DNA of 64,000 nucleotides from Streptomyces liliifuscus (GTDB lineage: Bacteria > Actinomycetota > Actinomycetes > Streptomycetales > Streptomycetaceae). Below are positions 42,261-50,973 of the stretch, in pieces; position 1 is the stretch's first letter, and each line of letters starts with the position of its first letter. The stretch lies in contig NZ_CP066831.1 in assembly GCF_016598615.1 (NCBI RefSeq), positions 372,001 through 436,000 on the forward strand, written 5' to 3'. The notes beneath the pieces are model-generated. The model saw nothing but the letters and a program-made list of their open reading frames with translations, was not told the origin of the DNA and ran no database searches. The position numbers and the translations under genes were made by a program.

Positions 42261-42482
42261 CCGGGCGATCGCGTGCCGAGCGAGGCCGACACAGCCGACG
42301 GGCACTGACACCCGCCCACTCCAGGCGTGGCGCCGAGAGTGTGCCACTCGCAGTCGCTGCCACAACTCGCCAGCCGAGCGCGCGCATCACGCCTCACTAC
42401 CCCGACCACAGAGTCAGATCGGGCCGCAGGCCGTCTTCCGCCAAAGCATCCTCCAGGAGGATCCCGTTGAGGTGGAGGCGTT

Positions 42483-42644
42483 CGAAACATTCGAAGCCGC
42501 AATCCATCTATTTGATCTCTGGTGAACAGACATCACCGCCATGACGGCATCGGCGAACCAATTGATGGCCACCACCTGGCATTATCGCGGTCATAGACAT
42601 CTAGATCCTCCGCGAATGTTTCGCGATCAGGGGCGAAACTATTG
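42483..42644 (+). promoter_or_regulatory. Xylanase-operon upstream region with repeated CGAAAC-type elements
   Basis: CGAAACATTCG (42483-42493) and its exact reverse complement CGAATGTTTCG (42613-42623) lie 120 bases apart. A related CGAAACTATTG follows at 42634-42644, next to TTGACG. Such GAAAC/TTTC elements are known before Streptomyces xylanase genes as repressor targets, so they likely mediate xylan induction. The rest of the 454-bp interval 42261-42714 shows no gene. Confidence 0.55.
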
Positions 42645-42714
42645 ACGCTTGACGAGTGCAGGTCAACACTGTTCGACCAAACCCCCGCCCATGGAAGACG
42701 GAGGAAACCCGCAC

Positions 42715-43386
42715 ATGAACCTCTTACCTGCACAACCGAGCCGTAGGCAGACCTGCGCCATGATGCTGGGCGCCGCGACCGCGCTGGCCCTGCCCGGCAC
42801 AGCCCGCGCCGACACGGTCGTCACCACGAACCAGACCGGTACCAACAACGGCTACTACTACTCGTTCTGGACCGACGCGCAGGGCACGGTCTCCATGAAC
42901 CTCAGCTCCGGCGGCAGCTACAGCACCACCTGGAGGAACACCGGGAATTTCGTCGCCGGCAAGGGCTGGAGCAACGGCGGCCGCAGGACCGTGTCCTACT
43001 CGGGCTCGTTCAGCCCGTCCGGCAACGCCTACCTGTGCCTCTACGGGTGGACGTCCAACCCACTGGTCGAGTACTACATCGTCGACAACTGGGGCACCTA
43101 CCGGCCGACGGGAACGTACAAGGGCACTGTCACCAGCGACGGCGGCACGTACGACCTCTACCAGACGACGCGGTACAACGCCCCGTCGGTCGAAGGCACG
43201 AAGACCTTCAACCAGTACTGGAGTGTCCGGCAGTCGAAGAGGACCGGCGGCACCATCACCACCGGCAACCACTTCGACGCCTGGGCGCGAGCGGGAATGC
43301 GCCTCGGCAGCTTCAGCTACTACATGATCCTCGCGACCGAGGGGTACCAGAGCAGCGGCAGCTCCAACATCACGGTCTCGGCATGA
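42715..43386 (+). CDS. Secreted endo-1,4-beta-xylanase, GH11
   Basis: A 223-residue enzyme. A signal peptide with paired arginines ([18 protein letters not shown], cleavage near ARA) is followed by the GH11 jelly-roll domain: nucleophile Glu119 ([13 protein letters not shown]) and acid/base Glu209 (ATEGYQSSG). It cleaves internal xylan bonds outside the cell. The protein ends at NITVSA, right after the catalytic domain. The well-known Streptomyces XlnB/XynB enzymes continue into a linker and binding module, which are absent here. GGAGGAAA precedes the ATG at 42715. It overlaps the next gene by ATGA. Confidence 0.93.
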   Translation: MNLLPAQPSRRQTCAMMLGAATALALPGTARADTVVTTNQTGTNNGYYYSFWTDAQGTVSMNLSSGGSYSTTWRNTGNFVAGKGWSNGGRRTVSYSGSFSPSGNAYLCLYGWTSNPLVEYYIVDNWGTYRPTGTYKGTVTSDGGTYDLYQTTRYNAPSVEGTKTFNQYWSVRQSKRTGGTITTGNHFDAWARAGMRLGSFSYYMILATEGYQSSGSSNITVSA

Positions 43387-44069
43387 GCACCCGAACACGT
43401 CTCGCGTTACATCCCCTGCCGACGACGCTCGCCGCCGTCGCACTGGTCGCCGCGGGCACGCTCACCGTCAACGCCGCCCCGGCGCAGGCCGCCGCCTGCA
43501 ACGGATACGTCGGGCTCACCTTCGACGACGGCCCGTCCGGCAACACACCGGCCCTCCTCAACGCGCTCACGCAGAACAGGCTGCGGGCCACGATGTTCAA
43601 CCAGGGGCAGTACGCCGCCGCCAACCCGTCCCAGGTACAGGCACAGGTCAACGCCGGTATGTGGGTCGGCAATCACAGCTACACCCACCCGCACCTGACC
43701 CAACTCGGCCAGGCGCAGATCGACTCGGAGATCTCCCGGACCCAGCAGGCGATCGCGACCGCGGGCGGCGGTACGCCGAAACTGTTCCGGCCGCCGTACG
43801 GCGAGACCAACTCGACGGTGAAGGCAGTCGAGGCCAAGTACGGTCTGACCGAGATCATCTGGGACGTGGACTCACAGGACTGGAACGGCGCCGGCGCGGA
43901 TGCCATCGTGCAGGCCGCCGGGCGCCTCAGCAACGGGCAGATCATCCTCATGCACGACTGGTCCGCCAACACGCGGGCCGCGATCCCCCGTATCGCGCAG
44001 GGGCTGACCGCCCGCGGCCTGTGCGCCGGCAGGATCTCCCCGCAGACCGGCCGCGCCGTAGCCCCCTGA
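43383..44069 (+). CDS. Secreted acetylxylan esterase / polysaccharide deacetylase, CE4
   Basis: A 228-residue secreted enzyme with a signal peptide (about 1-37) and a NodB-homology domain: [13 protein letters not shown] (Asp48 base, Asp49 metal ligand), [11 protein letters not shown] (His98 and His102, metal ligands), [10 protein letters not shown], and IILMHDW near the end. It removes acetyl groups from xylan, helping the GH11 enzyme encoded just upstream with ATGA overlap. The pairing matches the known xlnB-axeA gene pair of S. lividans. The protein stops at GRAVAP, where AxeA continues into a linker and binding module. Confidence 0.92.
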   Translation: MSTRTRLALHPLPTTLAAVALVAAGTLTVNAAPAQAAACNGYVGLTFDDGPSGNTPALLNALTQNRLRATMFNQGQYAAANPSQVQAQVNAGMWVGNHSYTHPHLTQLGQAQIDSEISRTQQAIATAGGGTPKLFRPPYGETNSTVKAVEAKYGLTEIIWDVDSQDWNGAGADAIVQAAGRLSNGQIILMHDWSANTRAAIPRIAQGLTARGLCAGRISPQTGRAVAP

Positions 44070-44144
44070 CAGTCGGTCCGGCGCCCCCTGTACGACCTCT
44101 GCGCACCACCCATCAGGTGTGCCGCCCCGGCGACATGCCCACCG

Positions 44145-44171
44145 CGACGGCCGGCCTCGCGCCGGCCGTCG
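44145..44171 (+). terminator. Hairpin terminator after the xylan operon
   Basis: Arms CGACGGCCGGC (44145-44155) and GCCGGCCGTCG (44161-44171) pair perfectly around CTCGC, followed by TCTTCGT. It lies 75 bases after the CE4 stop and before the convergent MarR gene. Confidence 0.75.
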
Positions 44172-44262
44172 TCTTCGTGTCGGCCATCGTCCTCGTGTCG
44201 GCTTCAACCGCGCGCTGTCCGCAGCCCGGGCACCGGTCCGGTCGTGCCTGACGAACGCCGCC

Positions 44263-44769
44263 CTACCGTCGGCGCCAAGGCAGTGGCTCCTGGTCGTCGC
44301 CGCCCGCGTCCATGCGTTGCAGTGCGGCGTTGATCGCCTCGCCGATGTCGGCGAGCTGGCCCACCTGCTCAGGGGTGAGCGTGTCGAAGACCGCGCGGCG
44401 TACAGCCTCGACGTGGCCCGGGGCCGCACGCTCCAGGAGCTCCAGCCCCTGCGGGGTGAGGGCGGCGAGTTGGTTGCGGCGGTTGCCGGGATCCTCCCGG
44501 CGGCTGACGTAGCCGGCCTCCTGGAGGCGGGTCACCGCATGGGTGAGTCGGCTGCGGGTGACCTTCAGTCGCTCGGCCAGCTCGGACATGGTCAGCGTGC
44601 GGTCCGGAGCCGTGGAGAGATGGGCCAGCAGGCTGTAGTCCGCATGCGTCATCCCCGCGTCCCTGCGGAGCTGTCGGTTGAGGTGATCGGCCAGGAGCGT
44701 GGAGAAGTCGATGTAGGCCAGCCAGGCCCGCTGCTCCTCGCTGTCGAGCCAGCGTGGCGAAGTGGTCAT
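44263..44769 (-). CDS. MarR-family transcriptional regulator
   Basis: A 168-residue regulator: MTHADYSLLAHLSTAPDRTL, LTMSELAERLKVTRSRLTHA (recognition helices) and the wing VSRREDPGNRRNQLAALTPQ. The N-terminal WLAYIDFSTLLADHLNRQLR segment is characteristic of one MarR subgroup. It is divergent from a solute-binding-protein gene, with two palindromes in between, so it probably represses itself and that gene. The ATG at 44769 has AGGG 7 bases upstream; a GTG at 44775 is an alternative. Confidence 0.9.
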   Translation of the reverse strand: MTTSPRWLDSEEQRAWLAYIDFSTLLADHLNRQLRRDAGMTHADYSLLAHLSTAPDRTLTMSELAERLKVTRSRLTHAVTRLQEAGYVSRREDPGNRRNQLAALTPQGLELLERAAPGHVEAVRRAVFDTLTPEQVGQLADIGEAINAALQRMDAGGDDQEPLPWRRR

Positions 44770-44792
44770 GGTCACACCCTATTCACTGGCGA

Positions 44793-44847
44793 TTGAAGTT
44801 TCAAACGAACTAGCGTGCCCCTCATCGAAACGTTTGAGAGTTCAAAC
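44793..44847. promoter_or_regulatory. Two MarR-type palindromes with shared TCAAAC half sites
   Basis: Site 1 is TTGAA-GT-TTCAA (44793-44804), continuing into TTTCAAACGAACT. Site 2 is GTTTGA-GAGT-TCAAAC (44832-44847), with perfect 6-bp arms. Both contain TCAAAC and flank the likely divergent promoters of the marR and solute-binding-protein genes. Confidence 0.6.
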
Positions 44848-44870
44848 GTATAGAGCGAAGGGCAAACCTC

Positions 44871-46010
44871 GTGAAAATCAGCAAGAAGCAGGCGCTGAGC
44901 GCCACTGCCGTCGTCGTGGCCCTGACCCTGGGCGCCGCTTCCACGACCGCCATGGCCGATGCCCCCACGCACCACCACGCGCCCATGAGCGAGCAGGACC
45001 AGCTCGATGCCCTCTACCGGCAGGCCAAGGCCGAGGGCGGCAAGGTCACCGTCTACATGGGCGGCGACGCTCCAGGCCAGTGGGACAGCCTGGCCACCGC
45101 GTTCCGACAGCAGTTCCCCGATGTGAAGCTCAACCTGGTCACCGACCTGAGCAAGTACCACGACGCCCGGATCGACAACCAGCTCGCCACAGAGGGCCTC
45201 GTCGCCGACGCCGCCATCCTCCAGACCGCCCAGGACTTCGACCGCTGGAAGAAGCAGGGCAACCTGCTCCGGTACAAGCCGGTGGGCTGGGACAAGGTCT
45301 TCGCCAACGCCAAGGACAAGGACGGTTACTACACCGGCGTCTTCTACGGCGCCTTCTCCTACGTCGTCAACAGCAAGCAACTCCCGGCGAACCCGGGCGA
45401 CTTCAAGGGCACCGACCTGCTCAAGCCCGCGTACAAGAACAAGCTGGTCCTGACCTACCCCAATGACGACGACGCCGTGCTGTTCGGCTACAAGCAGCTC
45501 GTCGACAAGTACGGGTGGAACTACCTGGCCCAGCTGGTCGAGCAGAACCCCAAGCTGATCCGCGGCGTGCCCGGCTCCGCCGCCGGAGTGGCGAGCGGCG
45601 ACTACCTCGCCTCGATCGCCGTCGGCGGCGACGCACGCCCCAACGGCACACAGGTCTTCTCCGACACCGAGCGCTTCAACTCCTGGGCCCAGCGCGGCGC
45701 CATCTTCAAGGACGCCCCACACAAGGCCGGCGCCAAGCTCTTCATGAGCTGGCTCGGCTCCCGGACCGTGCAGAAGAATGCCATTGCCACCTGGACCTGG
45801 TGCGTCCGCGAGGACGTCAGCCCGCCGACCGGCCTCAAACCGCTGGCCTCGTACAAGAACACCGACCCGACGGCGTTCGCGAAGTTCATGTCCGACCGCG
45901 CGTCCGTCGAACGCTTCCGCTCCCAGGTCGAGTTGTACTTCGGCCAGGTCAAGGGTTCCGACCCCGGCGACCCCACGGACACCCTCGGACGCAGCCCCGG
46001 AGCCTTCTGA
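44871..46010 (+). CDS. Orphan ABC-type extracellular solute-binding protein
   Basis: A 379-residue exported binding protein. The signal peptide is MKISKKQALSATAVVVALTL ... AMA (about 1-29), followed by a His-rich start (THHHAP). The core looks like the ferric-iron / thiamine / spermidine type-2 class (LDALYRQAKAEGGKVTVYMG, FRQQFPDVKLNLV, YVVNSKQLPANPGDFKGTDL). No lipobox, permease or ATPase gene is adjacent, so the partners are elsewhere or it acts as a sensor. The divergent MarR likely controls it. The ligand is unknown. The start is the GTG at 44871, after GAAGGGC. Confidence 0.85.
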   Translation: MKISKKQALSATAVVVALTLGAASTTAMADAPTHHHAPMSEQDQLDALYRQAKAEGGKVTVYMGGDAPGQWDSLATAFRQQFPDVKLNLVTDLSKYHDARIDNQLATEGLVADAAILQTAQDFDRWKKQGNLLRYKPVGWDKVFANAKDKDGYYTGVFYGAFSYVVNSKQLPANPGDFKGTDLLKPAYKNKLVLTYPNDDDAVLFGYKQLVDKYGWNYLAQLVEQNPKLIRGVPGSAAGVASGDYLASIAVGGDARPNGTQVFSDTERFNSWAQRGAIFKDAPHKAGAKLFMSWLGSRTVQKNAIATWTWCVREDVSPPTGLKPLASYKNTDPTAFAKFMSDRASVERFRSQVELYFGQVKGSDPGDPTDTLGRSPGAF

Positions 46011-46381
46011 CTGCTGCTCACACCACCCGGGAGCGGGCCCACCGTGACAGCGGCGGCGGACCCGCTCGCTCCATGTCCACGTCGTGGCCCGAGGCGCGGA
46101 GTGTGCCAGGACCCGGATGCAGCGCATCCACGGCGTGGATGAGCCGGATACGGGATTCGGATCGCGCGGAGGATGGCGACCGGGCGCCCGCCGACCCATA
46201 GTCGTCCCGGGTAGGGACAACCCGTGTCGTCCCGTCCCGGGTAGCGACAACCCACAGTCGTCCCGACCCGCATGCCGCTGTCCGGCCCAGCCGCCGACAT
46301 GCGGCCGTCCACAGCATGCCGTGTGCCGCAGGCGCCCGTGAAAGGCATGCCCGCTCCCGTACACCGTCCCCTGGAGTCGCC
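46011..46381. other. 371-bp regulatory interval before the MFS gene
   Basis: It contains the LysR-type palindrome at 46126-46140 (listed separately) and two near-repeats of GTCCCGGGTAGSGACAACCC (46204-46223 and 46234-46253), the first including the perfect palindrome GTCCC-GGGTA-GGGAC. A weak GAGCGGG/CCCGCTC pairing near 46031-46070 may terminate the preceding gene. No ORF with coding bias was seen. Confidence 0.55.
46126..46140. promoter_or_regulatory. LysR-type operator upstream of the MFS importer
   Basis: ATCCACG-G-CGTGGAT has perfect 7-bp arms. The same sequence, with flanks matching over about 25 bases on the opposite strand (TCATCCACGCCRTGGAT...GCAT), occurs at 48847-48861 next to the lysR gene. 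It fits the T-N11-A LysR pattern. Confidence 0.65.
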
Positions 46382-47662
46382 ATGCCTGGTTCCGTGTCCC
46401 CGTCCCCCGCGACGGTGGGTGACGCCGCACCGTCACCCGTCGCCGTCTCGGGCCCGGCCCATGTGCTGCGTGTGACCCTGCTGATGGCGGGCAGCTGTCT
46501 GCCGATCCTGGGCGCGGTGCTGATCGCCCCCGTGCTGCCGAAGATGCAGGACCACTTCGAGTCGGTCCCGGGGGCCAAGGCGCTGGTTCCCCTCGCGCTG
46601 ACCGTTCCCGCGCTGTCGTTGGCGCTGCTTGCCCCGTTCGCCGGCGTGATCGTGGACCGGCTCGGCCGCAAACGCCTGCTGATCGTGGCGACCGTCCTGT
46701 ACGCCCTGTTCGGCACGGCACCACTCTGGCTGGACTCCTTGGGCGCGATCATCGCCAGCCGCGCACTTGTCGGCGTCACCGAGGCCGCGATCATGACCTG
46801 CTGCACGACGCTGATCGGCGACTACTACTCCGGTCACCAGCGTGTGAAGTACCTCGCCCTGCAGACCATGTGCGCCTCCGCGTCGGCCACCGCCTTCTTC
46901 GTGGTCGGCGGCGCTCTGGGCGCGGCGGGTTGGCGCCTGCCCTTCTGGGTCTACGCCGTGAGCCTGGTGCTCGCCCCACTGATGGCCACCGCTCTGCCCA
47001 GCCCTGCGGCCCGCGCCGCCGCCAGCAGCGCCCGGGCCGAGACCGAAACGGCCGAGGCAGCGGCCCGACGTCCGTTTCCCTGGCGGCAGCTGGCGGGGAT
47101 CTGTGCCCTCACCTTCTTCGGCGCGATGGTCTTCTACACGGTCCCGGTGGAGATGGCCTACCTGCTCGACGACATCGGTGTGGAGAACACCGGGGTGATC
47201 GGCATGGCCACCGCGATCGCGAGTGCCGCCACCGTGGCCGGTGCCGTCACCTTCGCCCGGCTGAAGCGCTCCCCCGACCCGATGATGCCGGCCGTTCTCG
47301 CGCTCTGTGCGGTCGGCTTCGCGGTGGTGTTCCTCGCGGGCAACGCCCCACTGGTGGTCGTGGGGGCGGTGATCAACTGTCTGGGTACGGGCATGTTGCT
47401 GCCCGCCCTCCTCACCAGTGCCATGTCCCGGCTGGCGTTCGAGGATCGCGGCCGTGGCACAGGGCTGTGGATGGCGGCCTTCTTCGGCGGCGAGTTCGTG
47501 TGCCCGCTGGTGCTGCTCGCCCTGGAGTCGGCGGTAGGCAGTCTGGCGGGGGCCGTGGGTGTGCTGGGCCTGGCCGCCGCGGTCGTCGCGGCGGGGCTGT
47601 CGGGTGCCCGGCGCCGCGCGGGCGCCGCGGATCCCCGGCCACTGCCCGAGCAGTTGGCCTGA
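46382..47662 (+). CDS. MFS transporter, probable importer for the aromatic pathway
   Basis: A 426-residue major facilitator with 12 predicted helices. After a 28-residue cytoplasmic tail come helix 1 (VTLLMAGSCLPILGAVLIAP), motif A GVIVDRLGRKRLLIVATVLY, and a helix 4-5 region with ALVGVTEAAIMTCCTTLIGD. The ATG at 46382 has GGAG at good spacing. The shared LysR-type palindrome upstream suggests it transports the substrate of the catabolic operon at 48941-55883. Export of a toxic intermediate cannot be excluded. Confidence 0.85.
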   Translation: MPGSVSPSPATVGDAAPSPVAVSGPAHVLRVTLLMAGSCLPILGAVLIAPVLPKMQDHFESVPGAKALVPLALTVPALSLALLAPFAGVIVDRLGRKRLLIVATVLYALFGTAPLWLDSLGAIIASRALVGVTEAAIMTCCTTLIGDYYSGHQRVKYLALQTMCASASATAFFVVGGALGAAGWRLPFWVYAVSLVLAPLMATALPSPAARAAASSARAETETAEAAARRPFPWRQLAGICALTFFGAMVFYTVPVEMAYLLDDIGVENTGVIGMATAIASAATVAGAVTFARLKRSPDPMMPAVLALCAVGFAVVFLAGNAPLVVVGAVINCLGTGMLLPALLTSAMSRLAFEDRGRGTGLWMAAFFGGEFVCPLVLLALESAVGSLAGAVGVLGLAAAVVAAGLSGARRRAGAADPRPLPEQLA

Positions 47663-47674
47663 AGCCACGGAAGC

Positions 47675-47715
47675 CGACGGGGCAGGGTGCCGAAGGCGGT
47701 GCCCCTGCCCCGTCG
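47675..47715. terminator. 13-bp perfect hairpin between convergent genes
   Basis: Arms CGACGGGGCAGGG (47675-47687) and CCCTGCCCCGTCG (47703-47715) pair perfectly around a 15-base loop. It starts 12 bases after the MFS stop, in the gap before the convergent lysR gene end, and probably serves both. Confidence 0.75.
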
Positions 47716-47832
47716 CGCGTGCCGACATTGCCGTCGTACCGGACGAGAACGAGGCCGACACGTACGGGATCCACTCTGCCGTTCCGTCCAGTTCTGCCAG
47801 GCCACCGACCACCGGCTGCCGCCGGGCCAGGC

Positions 47833-48819
47833 TCAGAGCAGGCCCGGCATCGACCCCGCGCCCTGTCCGGCGCGCACGGCCCCGTCCGTGCCGTGGCCTG
47901 CCTCGTCCGTGCCATGGCCTGTCAGTGTCGCGCCCACCTCCGCCGCCTTCCGCCGCAGCCAGATGTGGGCCGCGTCCTGGGCGTGCACCGGGTGCCACCA
48001 CATCGCCTCCTGCACCGGTACGGCCTCGAAGGGACAGGGCAGGACGCGCACTGCGGCGGAGCGGACCGCCTTGCGTGCCAGGCGCTCCTGGATCATCGCC
48101 ACCCGGCGGGTGCCCTCGACCATGTGCGGCAGCAGTTGAAAGGTCTGGACGGAGACCTCCACCTGAGGGCTGATGCCGAGCATGCTGAGCTGGCGGGCGG
48201 CCGGGGCGTCGTAGGGGCGCTGGTAGACGGCCCAGGGCAGACGGGCCAGCTGATCGAGGGTGAGTTCGTCACCGATCTCGGGGTGGTCGTCGGCGACCAG
48301 GCACAACCAGCGGTCCTGGTGGAGGTCGACGGCCGGGAAGCCGTCGATGACGCCGTGCGGCATCAGCAGTCCGTCGACGGTGCTCAGCACGGTGGCCGTG
48401 TTCTCCACAACCGAGGGCGCCGGGTGCTGGAAGGTGAGCCGGATGCCCGGCGCCTCGTGGTGCAGGACGCGGGCGAGCGCGGCACCGAACACGGCCGCCC
48501 CGTAGTCGGAGGCGAGCAGGGTGAACTCACGGGTCTCCGCGGCAGGGTCGAAGTCGGCCTGACTGGAGAAGACGCGCTCCAGCAGGTCGCACGCGGTGGC
48601 GCTGCGGTCCCGCAGCGCGGTGCCGAGCGGAGTCAGCTCGTAGGAGTTGCCGGTCCGGGCGAGCAACTCGTCGTCGAAATGGCGGCGCAACCGGGACAGC
48701 GCCGCGCTCATCGCCGGCTGGCTCAGCCCGATGCGCTCGCCGGCCCGGGTGACGTTGCGCTCCTCCAGCAGCGCGCGCAGGGCGATCACGAGATTCAGGT
48801 CGAGTCGGGACAGGTTCAC
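47833..48819 (-). CDS. LysR-family transcriptional activator of the aromatic catabolic operon
   Basis: A 328-residue LysR protein. The N-terminal winged helix-turn-helix (about 5-65) reads LDLNLVIALRALLEERNVTR and GLSQPAMSAALSRLRRHFDD, as in NodD/LinR-type regulators. The effector domain starts near residue 95 (REFTLLASDYGAAVF). It ends with a GHGTDEAGHGTDGA repeat in a flexible tail. The GTG at 48819 is chosen because similarity to LysR proteins begins there; no strong ribosome-binding site is present. It is divergent from the operon and should activate it when a pathway compound binds. Confidence 0.9.
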   Translation of the reverse strand: MNLSRLDLNLVIALRALLEERNVTRAGERIGLSQPAMSAALSRLRRHFDDELLARTGNSYELTPLGTALRDRSATACDLLERVFSSQADFDPAAETREFTLLASDYGAAVFGAALARVLHHEAPGIRLTFQHPAPSVVENTATVLSTVDGLLMPHGVIDGFPAVDLHQDRWLCLVADDHPEIGDELTLDQLARLPWAVYQRPYDAPAARQLSMLGISPQVEVSVQTFQLLPHMVEGTRRVAMIQERLARKAVRSAAVRVLPCPFEAVPVQEAMWWHPVHAQDAAHIWLRRKAAEVGATLTGHGTDEAGHGTDGAVRAGQGAGSMPGLL

Positions 48820-48846
48820 CAGGCACCACCCATGCAAGCAATAGTC

Positions 48847-48861
48847 ATCCACGCCATGGAT
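48847..48861. promoter_or_regulatory. LysR-type operator in the lysR/catabolic-operon intergenic region
   Basis: ATCCACG-C-CATGGAT is a near-perfect palindrome located 27 bases upstream of lysR and about 80 bases upstream of the first catabolic gene. A partial ATCCACAGGAT lies at 48869-48879. It matches the site at 46126-46140. Confidence 0.65.
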
Positions 48862-48940
48862 AAGGCGCATCCACAGGATTGATTTCCGTGATTCGCCCAG
48901 CGGGGCCAGAGTAGACCGCAACTCCACGGGAGGACATCTC

Positions 48941-49921
48941 ATGGCAACACTCGTGCAATCCGCAGGCCCTTTCGCGCTCGGCACGTTCTCGCTTCCGGAC
49001 CGGGAGCCGTTCCCCGGACTCCTGGTCAAGGACCGGGTCCTGCACCTCGGCAAGTCCCTGGCCTCGGCGCCTTCCGGGATGCGCGCCGTGCTGGAGCGGT
49101 GGGAGGAAACCCTGCCCGTCCTGCACACGCTCGCGAACGAAGACGCCCTGGAGTGGCGCCCGTTGGACGGTCTGCGCGTGCACGCCCCCGTCGAGCCCCG
49201 CCAGATCTTCCAGTCCGGCGCCAACTACCGCCAGCACGTGATCGACCTGGAGGTCGCCCACCGCTCCCCCGACGACCCGCGCACGGTCGAGGAGGCACGC
49301 GCGGAGATCGCGGCGGTCATGGACCGGCGGGCCGCCGAGGACCTGCCGTACGTGTTCATCGGCCTGCCCAGCACCATCGCCGGCCCGTACGACGACGTCG
49401 TACTCCCTTCCTGGGCGAAGAAGCCGGACTGGGAGCTGGAGTTGGCGGCCGTCATCGCCAAGCCCGCCCACCGGGTGTCCGTCGAGGACGCGATCGAGTA
49501 CGTCGCCGGCTACACCATCGCCAACGACCTCACCGACCGCGCCACCGTCTTCCGCCGCGACATGCCCGCCATCGGCACCGACTGGCTGCGCAGCAAGAAC
49601 GCCCCCGGCTTCACCCCGCTCGGGCCCTGGATAGTCCCCGCCGAGTCCATCGCCGACCCCGGTGACCTTCGGGTCACTCTGAAGCTGAACGGCGACACCA
49701 TGCAGGACGAGTCCACCAAGGACATGCTCTTCGGCATCGCGCGCCTGGTGTCGTACATCTCCCAGACCTCCCGGCTCCTGCCCGGCGACCTGGTGCTGAC
49801 CGGCAGTCCGGCCGGCAACGGCATCCACTGGGGGCGGCTGCTGCGCGACGGCGACGTCATGGAGGGTTCGATCACCGGCCTGGGTGCGCAACGTACGCGC
49901 TGCGTGGAGGAGAAGTCATGA
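48941..49921 (+). CDS. Fumarylacetoacetate hydrolase-family protein
   Basis: A 326-residue FAH-family enzyme. The catalytic C-terminal fold (about 85-320) has QIFQSGANYRQHVID, the metal-binding triad region KPDWELELAAVIAKPAHRVS, GYTIANDLTDRATVFR and LVLTGSPAGNGIHW. Family members hydrolyse acylpyruvates or hydrate/decarboxylate ring-cleavage products in a Mg2+-dependent way. GGGAGGAC precedes the ATG at 48941. It is the first gene of the LysR-controlled operon and overlaps the next by ATGA. Which ring-cleavage intermediate it acts on is not known; a second FAH paralogue lies at 54166. Confidence 0.88.
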   Translation: MATLVQSAGPFALGTFSLPDREPFPGLLVKDRVLHLGKSLASAPSGMRAVLERWEETLPVLHTLANEDALEWRPLDGLRVHAPVEPRQIFQSGANYRQHVIDLEVAHRSPDDPRTVEEARAEIAAVMDRRAAEDLPYVFIGLPSTIAGPYDDVVLPSWAKKPDWELELAAVIAKPAHRVSVEDAIEYVAGYTIANDLTDRATVFRRDMPAIGTDWLRSKNAPGFTPLGPWIVPAESIADPGDLRVTLKLNGDTMQDESTKDMLFGIARLVSYISQTSRLLPGDLVLTGSPAGNGIHWGRLLRDGDVMEGSITGLGAQRTRCVEEKS

Positions 49922-50889
49922 GCCTGGACCGCCACGACCCGGAAGGCGCCATCGCCGAGGCCGCCAAGACGTACTCCAACTGGGGACGCTGGGGCGAGGA
50001 CGACGTGCTCGGCACGCTGAACTTCCTCGACGAGGCCAAGCGGCGCGAAGGCGCGGCGCTCGTACGCCGGGGCGTCAGCTTCTCGCTCGCGCAGTCCTTC
50101 GACATGAACGGCCCACAGAAGGGCTGGCGCCGGCGGACCAACCCCGTGCACACCATGCTCGACACGGGCACCGATGCGGCGCTTGGCAACCAGGGCCTCC
50201 CGCACGGCATCGGCGGCGCCGACGACGTGATCACGATGCCGTTGCAGTGCTCCACCCAGTGGGACGGCCTCGGGCACATCTTCGACCACGGCAAGGCCTG
50301 GAACGGACGCGATGCGGAGAAGGTCGTCACCTCCGACGGGGACCTGGTCACCGGCATCGAGCACATGGCCCCGTACGTGGCCGGGCGGGGAGTGCTGCTG
50401 GATGTCGCCCGGATCATCGGTGACGACGACGGTGAACCGGAGCTGCCGGACGGCTTCGCCATCACCGCGGGGCACCTGACCGCGACCGCCGAGGCCCACG
50501 GCGTGAGCGTCGGCCGCGGCGACATCGTCCTGGTCCGCACCGGACACCTCGCCCGCGCCCGGCGCGACGGCTGGGGCGACTACGCGGGCGGCCCCGCGCC
50601 CGGCCTGTCGTTCACCACCGCCGACTGGCTGCACGGCAGCGAGATCGCCGCGATCGCCACCGACACCTGGGGCTTCGAGGTCCGGCCGAACGAGTTCGAG
50701 CACGCCTTCCAGCCCCTGCACCAGATCGTCATCCCCAACATGGGCCTGCTGATCGGCGAGATGTGGGACCTCGACGCCCTCGCAGCGGACTGTGCGAGCG
50801 ACGGCGTGTACGAGTTCTGGCTGACCGCGGCGCCGCTGCCCATCACCGGTGCCGTCGGCTCCCCGGTCAATCCCGTCGCAGTGAAATAG
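49918..50889 (+). CDS. Cyclase-family metal-dependent hydrolase
   Basis: A 323-residue protein of the cyclase / kynurenine-formamidase-like superfamily. The N-terminus WGEDDVLGTLNFLDEAKRRE, the central QCSTQWDGLGHIFDHGK (the expected HxxxDxxxH-type metal site is altered to QWDGLGH), and IVLVRTGH are typical of the larger cyclase proteins. These hydrolyse amide or lactone bonds. Its gene is coupled by ATGA to the first FAH gene. In this operon it may open a lactone or cleave a formamide intermediate. The substrate is inferred only from neighbours. Confidence 0.85.
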   Translation: MSLDRHDPEGAIAEAAKTYSNWGRWGEDDVLGTLNFLDEAKRREGAALVRRGVSFSLAQSFDMNGPQKGWRRRTNPVHTMLDTGTDAALGNQGLPHGIGGADDVITMPLQCSTQWDGLGHIFDHGKAWNGRDAEKVVTSDGDLVTGIEHMAPYVAGRGVLLDVARIIGDDDGEPELPDGFAITAGHLTATAEAHGVSVGRGDIVLVRTGHLARARRDGWGDYAGGPAPGLSFTTADWLHGSEIAAIATDTWGFEVRPNEFEHAFQPLHQIVIPNMGLLIGEMWDLDALAADCASDGVYEFWLTAAPLPITGAVGSPVNPVAVK

Positions 50890-50973
50890 CCCGCGCAGTC
50901 GCCGGGCCCCGCACAAGAGCCACACCCCCGCCGCCCGAGGTCGCGCGGCCCACTCCCTGGAGGTACCCCCGAC

